Source of the DNA: Streptomyces sp. NBC_01214 | GTDB lineage: Bacteria; Actinomycetota; Actinomycetes; Streptomycetales; Streptomycetaceae | Length of the DNA: 64,000 nucleotides | Reading direction: 5' to 3' | NCBI RefSeq assembly: GCF_026340975.1 | Contig: NZ_JAPEOS010000002.1 | Coordinates: 886,501 to 950,500, forward strand | Shown here: positions 27,745 through 34,874 of the stretch, piece after piece | How positions within the stretch are numbered: the stretch's first letter is position 1 | Layout of the letters: every line of letters begins with the position of its first letter | Program-made: the position numbers and the translations under genes | The notes under the pieces: model-generated | Database searches by the model: none | What the model was told of the DNA's origin: nothing | The model's input: the letters and a program-made list of their open reading frames with translations, nothing else

Positions 27745-29241
27745 ATGCGGGCACTTCCGCCGGGGGCGCGCGGATTCATCCTGTGCGCCGTTCTCGCGGC
27801 CGTCGCGTGCGTCCTCCCCGCCTTCACGGATTCCGGTACGCCCTGGGCGGCCGTGGCCCTGCTCTCCGTGCTCTACCTCGGCTCCGAACTCCTCAAGGTC
27901 TGCCCGCCGCTGGGCAGCCGGGTGCCCGAGGGCATCGGCTCCTTCTTCCCCGTGGTGCTCGCCGCCGTCTTCCTGCTGCCGCCCGCCGCCGCCGCGCTCG
28001 TGGCGCTGCCCGGAGGACTCGCGGGCACCGTGATCCAGCGGCCCGCCCGGGTGCGCCGCCTGTGGCACGGCGCGCAGCAGGCGACGGCGGCCTGGGTCGC
28101 CGGCCGGGTCTACGGGCTGCTGCGCGGCCCGGCCACCCTCGGCGGCGGGCTCCCCACCGACTCCGGGCTCCCCGCAGGAGCGGCCGACTTCCCCTCCGTG
28201 CTGCTTCCCGCGACGGCCGCGGCCGTCGCCTTCTGCCTGGTGCTCACCGCCCTCGACGGCGGCATCCTGGCCGCCGCCGAACGCCGCCCGGCCGCCACCG
28301 CCTGGCGCGGGCTCCTGGCCTCCTCCCTCGCCCCGCACTGCGTCCACGGCCTCGCCGGCCTGATGATGGCCGTCATGTGGCGCAGCCCCTACGGGCCCCC
28401 GGCCGCGCTGCTCGTCCTGCTGCCGATGTACATCTCCTGCTGGGTCTTCGCCCAGTACCACCGCGAGCGCACCGCCCACCAGGCGACCATTCGCGCCCTC
28501 GTCCAGGCCGTCGACATCAAGGACCGCTACACGCGCGGCCACAGCGAACGGGTCGGCCAGGCCTCCACGATGATCGCCCGGGAGCTGGGCATGACGGAGG
28601 ACCGGCTGGAGACGGTGCGCATCGCCGGGATCCTGCACGACGTGGGCAAACTCGGCGTCCCCACTCGGCTGCTGCGCAAGGACGGGCCGCTCACCCCGCA
28701 GGAGCGCCGGATCATCGAGCTGCACCCCGAGTACGGGCACGAGATGGTGCGCGGCATCGGCTTCCTCGGCGAGGCCCGCTCCGCGATCCTGCACCACCAC
28801 GAGCGCGTCGACGGCTCCGGCTATCCGTACGGGCTGACCGGTGAGCAGATCCCGGTACTGGCCCGGGTGGTGGCCGTGGCCGATGCCTTCGACGCGATGA
28901 CCTCGACCCGCTCGTACAGCCGGGCCCGGCCGGTGCCGGTCGCCCTGGCGGAGCTGGAACGCTGTGCGGGGGCGCAGTTCGACCCGTCGATGGTGCGGGC
29001 GCTGGTCGACGCGATCGGCCGGACCGGCTGGCACCCGGTGGTGACCTCGGACGAGGACCTCCAGGTGGTCCCGGCGAGTGCCGCGGTGGGGCCGGTGCCG
29101 GGGCCCTCGGTCCTGGTCGGGATGCCGGACCAGGGCTCCCGTCCGGTCGCAGCGGCCCCGCCGCCGGACAGGGTCCCCGCGGTGCCCGGCCCCGCCGGCG
29201 GGGCCGGGCCGGACGCGGCCGGTGCCGGGGCGGGCGGATGA
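27745..29241 (+). CDS. Membrane HD-GYP domain protein (putative c-di-GMP phosphodiesterase)
   Basis: This 498-residue protein has about six to seven membrane helices in residues 5-235. A complete HD-GYP domain follows at about 255-420. The catalytic motifs are all present: HSERV, ILHDVGKLG, HPEYGHEM, then HHHERVDGSGYP. HD-GYP enzymes hydrolyse cyclic di-GMP to pGpG or GMP. The last 70 residues are Pro/Gly/Ala-rich and likely disordered. GGGAGGAG precedes the ATG at 27745. Its stop overlaps the next HD gene by four bases, so the pair is translated together. Confidence 0.9.
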   Translation: MRALPPGARGFILCAVLAAVACVLPAFTDSGTPWAAVALLSVLYLGSELLKVCPPLGSRVPEGIGSFFPVVLAAVFLLPPAAAALVALPGGLAGTVIQRPARVRRLWHGAQQATAAWVAGRVYGLLRGPATLGGGLPTDSGLPAGAADFPSVLLPATAAAVAFCLVLTALDGGILAAAERRPAATAWRGLLASSLAPHCVHGLAGLMMAVMWRSPYGPPAALLVLLPMYISCWVFAQYHRERTAHQATIRALVQAVDIKDRYTRGHSERVGQASTMIARELGMTEDRLETVRIAGILHDVGKLGVPTRLLRKDGPLTPQERRIIELHPEYGHEMVRGIGFLGEARSAILHHHERVDGSGYPYGLTGEQIPVLARVVAVADAFDAMTSTRSYSRARPVPVALAELERCAGAQFDPSMVRALVDAIGRTGWHPVVTSDEDLQVVPASAAVGPVPGPSVLVGMPDQGSRPVAAAPPPDRVPAVPGPAGGAGPDAAGAGAGG

Positions 29242-30488
29242 GGGCCCCGGTCGCGTGGACCGTGCGGGGAGCCGCCGGGGTGCTCATCGGCGCCGCGCTC
29301 GGCCACACCCTGTGGAACGGCCTCGCCGAGCCCGGCGCCGCCCTGGCCTTCGCCACCCTGATCACCGTCGGGGAGCTCGCCCGCCGGGACCCCCTCGGCC
29401 GCCACCCCGCACCGCTCGGCTCCGCCGGAGCCCTCGCCTACGCCCTGCTCGGCCAGAACGCCGGGCAGCCCACCCACCACGGGGTGCTCCAGACCGTCGC
29501 GGTCGTCGTCGCGGCCGTCCTCGCCGGGATCGTCCCGCACATCGCCCGCGGCCGCGGACCCGCCCTCGACCACCTGTCCCGCCGGGTGCTCACGGTCGCC
29601 TTCGCCGCCGCCTGTTTCCAGCCGCTCTACAACTCGGGCCGGCTGGAGCAGTGGGTCGGCCAGGGCCCGTACCTCGTCGGCTACCTGCTCTCCCTCCTCG
29701 GCCTCACCGCCCTGTGCGACGCCGTGCTCGCCGCCGCCCTCGCCGGGGCCCGGACCGGGCGGCCGTACGGCCCGCTGCTGCACGACGAACTGCGCGCCCA
29801 GCTCGGCGTCGGCTCGGCGATCTGCGCCACCGGGGTCGTGATGGCCCTCGGCGCGGCCGTCGCGGGCCTGTGGGCCGTCACCGTCTTCAGCGGGCCCCTG
29901 CTGTTGACCCAGCTGTCCTTCCACCGGATCACCGCGATCCGCACCACCTACCGCCAGACCATCACCTCCCTCGCCCGCGCCACCGAGATCGCCGGCTGCA
30001 CCAGGCCGGGCCACTCCCGCAGGGTGGCCGCCCTGAGCTGCGCCGTCGGCCGGGAGCTGGGCCTGTCGGAGCGGGAGCTCACGGTGCTGGAGTACGCGGC
30101 CCTGATGCACGACATCGGGCAGCTCTCCCTCGTCGACCCGGTCCCGGACGGGGCCACGGCCGGGCTGCCCGACGGGGAGGCCCGCCGGATCGCCGAGCTG
30201 GGCGGGGAGGTGGCCCGGCAGACCGGGGTGCCCGCCGAGGTCGCCGTGGTGGTGGAGCGCCAGGCGGATCCGTACCGCGAGCAGCCCACGGCGGCCCGGA
30301 TCGTGCGTACGGTGAACGCGTACGACGATCTGGTCGGCGGGAGCCGTCACCCGGGCGGCTCACTGGCCGCCCTGGAGCGGCTCCGCCTGGGCACCGGCCA
30401 CGATTACCAGCCGGAGGTCGTGGAGTGCCTGGCAAGGGTTCTGGCCAGGGGCGGACGTGGCAGAGTGGTGCCCGTCCCACCTGGGTAA
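29238..30488 (+). CDS. Membrane HD-domain protein, degenerate HD-GYP partner
   Basis: This 416-residue protein parallels the preceding one: seven or so membrane helices in residues 5-225, then an HD-type helical domain. It keeps HSRRV and the LMHDIGQL metal motif. It lacks the HHE and GYP motifs; the matching region reads VVVERQADPYREQPT. It probably cannot hydrolyse c-di-GMP and may serve as a regulatory or dimerising partner of its neighbour. The ATG overlaps the upstream stop (ATGA). The common origin of the two genes is inferred from shared layout. Confidence 0.82.
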   Translation: MRAPVAWTVRGAAGVLIGAALGHTLWNGLAEPGAALAFATLITVGELARRDPLGRHPAPLGSAGALAYALLGQNAGQPTHHGVLQTVAVVVAAVLAGIVPHIARGRGPALDHLSRRVLTVAFAAACFQPLYNSGRLEQWVGQGPYLVGYLLSLLGLTALCDAVLAAALAGARTGRPYGPLLHDELRAQLGVGSAICATGVVMALGAAVAGLWAVTVFSGPLLLTQLSFHRITAIRTTYRQTITSLARATEIAGCTRPGHSRRVAALSCAVGRELGLSERELTVLEYAALMHDIGQLSLVDPVPDGATAGLPDGEARRIAELGGEVARQTGVPAEVAVVVERQADPYREQPTAARIVRTVNAYDDLVGGSRHPGGSLAALERLRLGTGHDYQPEVVECLARVLARGGRGRVVPVPPG

Positions 30489-30576
30489 CCCATGGGTAAT
30501 GAGCGGCCGTCCGAGTGGGCATGGTTGGATGCCAGTAAGAGGGACCGTAGGAGTGTCCGCAAGGCTGCACCGTTGT

Positions 30577-30604
30577 CCCCCAGCAACCGCTGGGAGGTGC
30601 CCCC
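30577..30604. repeat. 28-bp dispersed palindromic repeat, copy B
   Basis: This is the inverted near-copy (27 of 28) of 24771-24798, containing CCCAGC-AACC-GCTGGG. It ends 15 bases before the GTG start of the TPR gene, a position much like that of copy A. Confidence 0.75.
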
Positions 30605-30619
30605 AGGCAGGCGGGAATC

Positions 30620-31609
30620 GTGAGGATCTTCGGGAAGGTACGGCATCGGCCCTCCGCCTCGTGGCGGCAGGCCACCGACCGCGCGTTCACGCTGATCGGC
30701 GACGGGCGGTACGAGGACGCGGGCGCGCTCCTGACCAGAGCGGCGGACCTGGAGCCCTGGCTGTCCGAGTCCTGGTTCAATCTGGCGCTGCTCCACAAGT
30801 TCCGGCACGACTGGGAGCAGGCGCGGGCCGCCGGGTTGCGCGCCGTGGCCCTGCTGGACCGTGAGACGGGCGCCCCGGACTGGTGGAACGTGGGGATCGC
30901 CGCCACCGCGCTGCAGGACTGGCCGCTGGCCCGGCGGGCCTGGCAGGCGTACGGGCTGAAGGTGCCCGGGGACGCGGCCGGGGCGGGCGAGCCGGTCGGG
31001 ATGGAGCTCGGCAGCGCCGCCGTGCGGCTCTCGCCCGAGGGCGAGGCCGAGGTGGTGTGGGGCCGCCGGCTGGACCCGGCCCGGCTGGAGGTCCTGTCGA
31101 TCCCGCTGCCCTCCTCGGGGCGGCGCTGGGGCGAGGTCGTGCTCCACGACGGGGTTCCGCACGGCGAGCGGGTGACCGCCGCCGGGCCCTCGTACCCCGT
31201 GTTCGACGAGATCGAGCTGTGGGCGCCGTCCCCGGTGCCGACCTGGGTGGTGCTGCTGGAGGCGGCCACCGAGGCGGACCGCGACGCGCTGGAGCAGCTG
31301 GCTTCGGACGCCGGATTCGCCGCCGAGGACTGGTCCTCGTCGGTGCGGCTGCTGTGCCGGACCTGCTCGGAGAGCGAAATGCCGAGCGACGAGGGCGACG
31401 GCGAGCAGCACCTCGATCCGCACGACCACAGCGAGCCGGGCCACCCCGGACCGCTCGGGCACCGTACGGCCGGCTCCGGCTCCCTGTGGGTCCCCGAGCG
31501 CGAGTGCGGCATCGCGGCACCGGCCGGTCTGGTGCGCGGACTGCTCGACGGCTGGGTCGCGGACAGTCCGGGCACCAGGGAGTGGCGGGATCTCGAAGAA
31601 GTCTGCTGA
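30620..31609 (+). CDS. TPR-containing protein of unknown function
   Basis: This 329-residue protein has two TPR-like helical pairs near the N-terminus (about residues 18-110; FTLIGDGRYEDAGALLTRAADLEP and following). A conserved beta-rich region follows. Near residue 250 there is an acidic and His-rich insert after a RTCSESEMPSD segment. I do not recognise a family with known function. It is probably cytoplasmic. The GTG at 30620 follows a weak GCGGGAA. It lies between the HD-domain pair and def. Confidence 0.72.
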   Translation: MRIFGKVRHRPSASWRQATDRAFTLIGDGRYEDAGALLTRAADLEPWLSESWFNLALLHKFRHDWEQARAAGLRAVALLDRETGAPDWWNVGIAATALQDWPLARRAWQAYGLKVPGDAAGAGEPVGMELGSAAVRLSPEGEAEVVWGRRLDPARLEVLSIPLPSSGRRWGEVVLHDGVPHGERVTAAGPSYPVFDEIELWAPSPVPTWVVLLEAATEADRDALEQLASDAGFAAEDWSSSVRLLCRTCSESEMPSDEGDGEQHLDPHDHSEPGHPGPLGHRTAGSGSLWVPERECGIAAPAGLVRGLLDGWVADSPGTREWRDLEEVC

Positions 31610-31691
31610 CCCGGGGCCGTAGGCTGTACGGGCACATCGGTGGCCACCACGACCATCGGTGACCGGGACTTACGGAAGGCGTACGGCGGAC

Positions 31692-32327
31692 ATGGCGCAG
31701 CAGGAGAACGAGGTTGTCGAGAGCGTGAACGACGGGTACGTCGTGGACACCGAGGACTGTGAGGCGCGCGAGCTCGCCCACCGTCAGCGCGGTACGGCCC
31801 GTCCGATCACGGTGGTCGGCAACCCGGTCCTGCACCGGGAGTGCAAGGACGTCACCGAGTTCGGCGACGAGCTGGCGCAGCTGATCGACGACATGTTCGC
31901 CAGCCAGAAGGCCGCCGAGGGCGTGGGCCTGGCCGCGAACCAGATCGGCGTGGACGCCAAGGTCTTCGTCTACGACTGCCCGGACGACGACGGCAAGCGG
32001 CACACCGGTGTCGTCGTCAACCCGAAGCTGATCGAGCTGCCGGCCGGCGCGCGGGTGCTGGACGACTCGAACGAGGGCTGCCTGTCGGTCCCGACCGCGT
32101 ACGCCTCGCTGGCCCGCCCGGACTACGCCGAGGTCGAGGGCCAGGACGCGCAGGGCAACCCGATCAAGGTGCGCGGCACCGGCTACTTCGCCCGCTGCCT
32201 GCAGCACGAGACCGACCACCTGTACGGCTACCTCTACATCGACCGCCTCTCCAAGCGCGACCGCAAGGACGCCCTGCGGCAGATGGAAGAGGGCACCCCG
32301 CGCTACGAGACCGTCCCCAACGCCTGA
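31692..32327 (+). CDS. def: Peptide deformylase
   Basis: The enzyme removes the formyl group from the N-terminal Met of new proteins. All three motifs are present in the 211-residue protein: GVGLAANQIGV, EGCLSVP with the metal-ligand cysteine, and QHETDHLYG with the HExxH-type metal site. An N-terminal extension of about 38 residues before the catalytic core is common in Streptomyces. The ATG at 31692 is chosen over an upstream frame start because the upstream residues are not conserved in style and GGAAGG lies before it. A repeat element follows the stop. Confidence 0.95.
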   Translation: MAQQENEVVESVNDGYVVDTEDCEARELAHRQRGTARPITVVGNPVLHRECKDVTEFGDELAQLIDDMFASQKAAEGVGLAANQIGVDAKVFVYDCPDDDGKRHTGVVVNPKLIELPAGARVLDDSNEGCLSVPTAYASLARPDYAEVEGQDAQGNPIKVRGTGYFARCLQHETDHLYGYLYIDRLSKRDRKDALRQMEEGTPRYETVPNA

Positions 32328-32339
32328 TCCGCCCAGGTC

Positions 32340-32471
32340 CTGTCGTCAAAGTGGCGTCGGTAACGCCGCGTGCTCGGGCGCCCCGAGAACCTGGGGGTCC
32401 CCCCGGACGGAGTCTGGGGGATCGGGTGCGGTGCCGGGCGTCGCGGGTCCGACGGGACTTTGACGACGGGG
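32340..32471. mobile_element. MITE-like element with terminal inverted repeats
   Basis: The ends pair as inverted repeats: GTCGTCAAAGTGGCGTCGG at 32342-32360 matches the complement of 32449-32467 at 17 of 19 positions. The 130-bp element has no coding frame and contains an internal CTGGGGG-type palindrome (about 32391-32422). It sits between convergent genes and resembles dispersed Streptomyces intergenic repeats. Confidence 0.6.
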
Positions 32472-32492
32472 CCCAAGACGGCCCGGGCCGTC

Positions 32493-33458
32493 CTAGGCGG
32501 CCTGCGGGCCCCGGAAAGCGCGCCGGAACGAGTTCGGGGTGGTGCCCAGGGTCCGCAGGAAGTGGTGGCGCAGGGCGGCCGCGTTGCCGAATCCGCAGCG
32601 GCCGGCGATCGCGTCCACCGTCTCGCCGGTCGACTCCAGCAGTTCCTGCGCCAGCAGGACCCGCTGGCGCAGCACCCACTTGTACGGGGTGGTGCCGGTC
32701 TCCTGGAGGAAGCGGCGGGCGAAGGTCCGCGGGGACATGTGCGCGCGCTCCGCGAGCTGCTCGACGGTGATCTCCTCGCCCAGGTGGCGGGCCATCCACT
32801 CGATCACCTCGCCCACCGTGTCACAGGCCGTGCGCGGCAACGGTCGCTGGATGAACTGGGCCTGCCCGCCGTCCCGGTGCGGCGGTACGACCATCCTGCG
32901 CGCGATGATGTTGGCCACCTCGGCCCCGTGTTCCTGGCGGACCACGTGCAGGCACGCGTCGATGCCGGAGGCCGTGCCGGCGGCCGTGATCACCGCGCCC
33001 TCGTCCACGTAGAGCACGTCCGGGTCGACGACGGCCCGCGGGAAGCGGCGGGTCAGGGCCGCGGCGTGCATCCAGTGCGTGGTGCACCGGCGGCCGTCCA
33101 GCAGCCCGGCGGCGCCGAGGATGTAGGCCCCGCTGCACACGCTGAGGACCCGCGCGCCCCGGTCCACGGCCCGGCGCAGGGCCGCCAGCAGGGGCTCGGG
33201 GTAGATGCGCACGCCGGCGTCACTGGCGGCCGGTAGACAGACGAGGTCGGCCTCCTCCAGCCGCTCCAGCCCGTGCGCAGGGGTGATGCCGAAGGCGCCC
33301 CCGCCCACGCTCAGGGGGCCCTCCTCCGCCGCGCACACGGCGAAGTCGTACACCGGTACGCCCATGTCACTGCGATCGATTCCGAACACCTCGCAGAAGA
33401 TCCCCAGCTCGAAGGGGGCGACTCCGTCGACGAGGGCCACGGCCACGTTGGTCAGCAT
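32493..33458 (-). CDS. GlxA-type AraC family transcriptional regulator
   Basis: This 321-residue protein has a DJ-1/PfpI amidotransferase-like domain (residues about 1-180, with VLSVCSGAYILGAAGLL holding the nucleophile-type cysteine). A C-terminal AraC double helix-turn-helix follows (ITVEQLAERAHMSPRTFARRF, then VDAIAGRCGFGN). It lies downstream of nrdAB on the same strand. In Streptomyces coelicolor the nrdABS operon ends with nrdS, an AraC-like regulator, and this gene is the candidate counterpart. However, about 400 bases and an opposite small gene lie between. AdpA is longer, so it is not that. Confidence 0.82.
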   Translation of the reverse strand: MLTNVAVALVDGVAPFELGIFCEVFGIDRSDMGVPVYDFAVCAAEEGPLSVGGGAFGITPAHGLERLEEADLVCLPAASDAGVRIYPEPLLAALRRAVDRGARVLSVCSGAYILGAAGLLDGRRCTTHWMHAAALTRRFPRAVVDPDVLYVDEGAVITAAGTASGIDACLHVVRQEHGAEVANIIARRMVVPPHRDGGQAQFIQRPLPRTACDTVGEVIEWMARHLGEEITVEQLAERAHMSPRTFARRFLQETGTTPYKWVLRQRVLLAQELLESTGETVDAIAGRCGFGNAAALRHHFLRTLGTTPNSFRRAFRGPQAA

Positions 33459-33539
33459 GACCCCAGTGTGGCAGTAATTCGGTCTTCTATGACAGTACTG
33501 CCACTGTCGATCATGGGCGATCAGGCGGACAGTAGAGCT

Positions 33540-33767
33540 ATGAACACCTTCGTGAACTACCTCGCCGTCCTCGCCATCGCCGCCCTCCTGCTCGGGCCCA
33601 GCCTGTACGGGATCCTGCGCGACCGGCGGATCGACCAGCAGCTGCGGGCCGTCGCGACCCGGCTCGTGTGGCTCCCCCGCCAGCGTGCGGGCGGCCTCCC
33701 GCCCACCCCGCGCCGGCGTACGTTCCGTCCCTCCGCCCGGCGGTACTGGGGCCCCATCGCCCACTGA
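33540..33767 (+). CDS. Small membrane protein of unknown function
   Basis: This 75-residue frame has one convincing membrane helix (residues about 5-25, YLAVLAIAALLLGPSLYGIL). A basic tail rich in Arg and Pro follows. It is divergent from the GlxA-type regulator gene, 81 bases away. The ribosome-binding site is poor (GGCGGACAGTAGAG region). The membrane helix and codon bias favour a real gene, but the length and lack of a known family leave doubt. Confidence 0.55.
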   Translation: MNTFVNYLAVLAIAALLLGPSLYGILRDRRIDQQLRAVATRLVWLPRQRAGGLPPTPRRRTFRPSARRYWGPIAH

Positions 33768-33857
33768 ACACCGGGGAACGCGAGAAGCCGGGACACGGAA
33801 ACTCCCGCATCCCGGCTCCCCGGTCACTCCCCGGAACTCCTCGGAGTACGTGACGTA

Positions 33858-34874
33858 CTAGAAGTCCTCGTCCAGGTCCACGGTGCCCTCGACCGCGACC
33901 TGGTAGGCCGACGGACGGCGCTCGAAGAAGTTCGTCAGCTCCTGCACGCCCTGCAGCTCCATGAAGGAGAACGGGTTCTGCGAGCCGTACACCGGCGGGA
34001 AGCCCAGACGGACCAGGCGCTGGTCCGCGACGCACTCCAGATACTCGCGCATCGACTCGGTGTTCATGCCCGGCAGGCCGTCACCGCACAGGTCGCGGCC
34101 GAACTGCAGCTCCGCCTCCACGGCCTCCTTGAGCATGTCGGTGACCTGCTGCTGGAGGGCGTCGTCGAAGAGCTCCGGCTCCTCCTTGCGGACCGTGTCC
34201 ACGACCTCGAAGGCGAAGTTCATGTGCATGGTCTCGTCGCGGAAGACCCAGTTGGTGCCGGTGGCCAGGCCGTGCAGCAGACCGCGCGAGCGGAACCAGT
34301 ACACGTAGGCGAAGGCGCCGTAGAAGAACAGGCCCTCGATGCACGCCGCGAAGCAGATCAGGTTCAGCAGGAAGCGGCGGCGGTCGGCGGCCGTCTCCAG
34401 CCGGTCGATCTTCTCGACCGAGTCCATCCACTTGAAGCAGAACTGCGCCTTCTCGCGGATGGAGGGGATCTCCTCGACCGCGTCGAAGGCGGCCGCCCGG
34501 TCGTCCGGGTCGGGCAGGTAGGTGTCGAGCAGCGTCAGGTAGAACTGGACGTGCACGGCCTCCTCGAACAGCTGGCGCGACAGGTACAGGCGCGCCTCCG
34601 GGGAGTTGATGTGCTTGTAGAGCGTCAGCACCAGGTTGTTCGAGACGATCGAGTCGCCCGTCGCGAAGAACGCGACCAGTCGGCCGATCATGTGCTGCTC
34701 GGACGGCGTCAGCTTCGCGAGGTCCGCGACGTCCGAGTGGAGGTCGACCTCCTCGACGGTCCAGGTGTTCTTGATCGCGTCCCGGTAGCGCTCGTAGAAG
34801 TCGGGGTAGCGCATCGGGCGGAGCGTGAGCTCGAAGCCCGGGTCCAGGAGGTTCTTGTTGTCGTTGGAGCTCAT
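33858..34874 (-). CDS. nrdB: Class Ia ribonucleotide reductase beta subunit
   Basis: The beta subunit holds the di-iron centre and tyrosyl radical used to start ribonucleotide reduction. The 338-residue protein has the iron-ligand helices in the expected order: the FATGDSIVSNNL helix, RQLFEEAVHVQFY with Glu and His ligands, and RDETMHMNFAFE. The C-terminal tail ends in acidic residues (DLDEDF), the usual docking peptide for the alpha subunit. The ATG overlaps the nrdA stop by one base (TAATG), giving translational coupling. It is under the riboswitch and NrdR control seen upstream of nrdA. Confidence 0.94.
   Translation of the reverse strand: MSSNDNKNLLDPGFELTLRPMRYPDFYERYRDAIKNTWTVEEVDLHSDVADLAKLTPSEQHMIGRLVAFFATGDSIVSNNLVLTLYKHINSPEARLYLSRQLFEEAVHVQFYLTLLDTYLPDPDDRAAAFDAVEEIPSIREKAQFCFKWMDSVEKIDRLETAADRRRFLLNLICFAACIEGLFFYGAFAYVYWFRSRGLLHGLATGTNWVFRDETMHMNFAFEVVDTVRKEEPELFDDALQQQVTDMLKEAVEAELQFGRDLCGDGLPGMNTESMREYLECVADQRLVRLGFPPVYGSQNPFSFMELQGVQELTNFFERRPSAYQVAVEGTVDLDEDF

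Noticed and set aside
30612..30640. A second SigR promoter (GGAAT) before the TPR gene
   Set aside because: GGAAT is present, but the bases 18 positions later are GGT rather than GTT, and the motif overlaps the start codon.
32493..33458. adpA, the developmental regulator
   Set aside because: The domain order is the same, but the protein is about 80 residues too short and the context is nrdAB, so a GlxA-type or NrdS-like regulator fits better.
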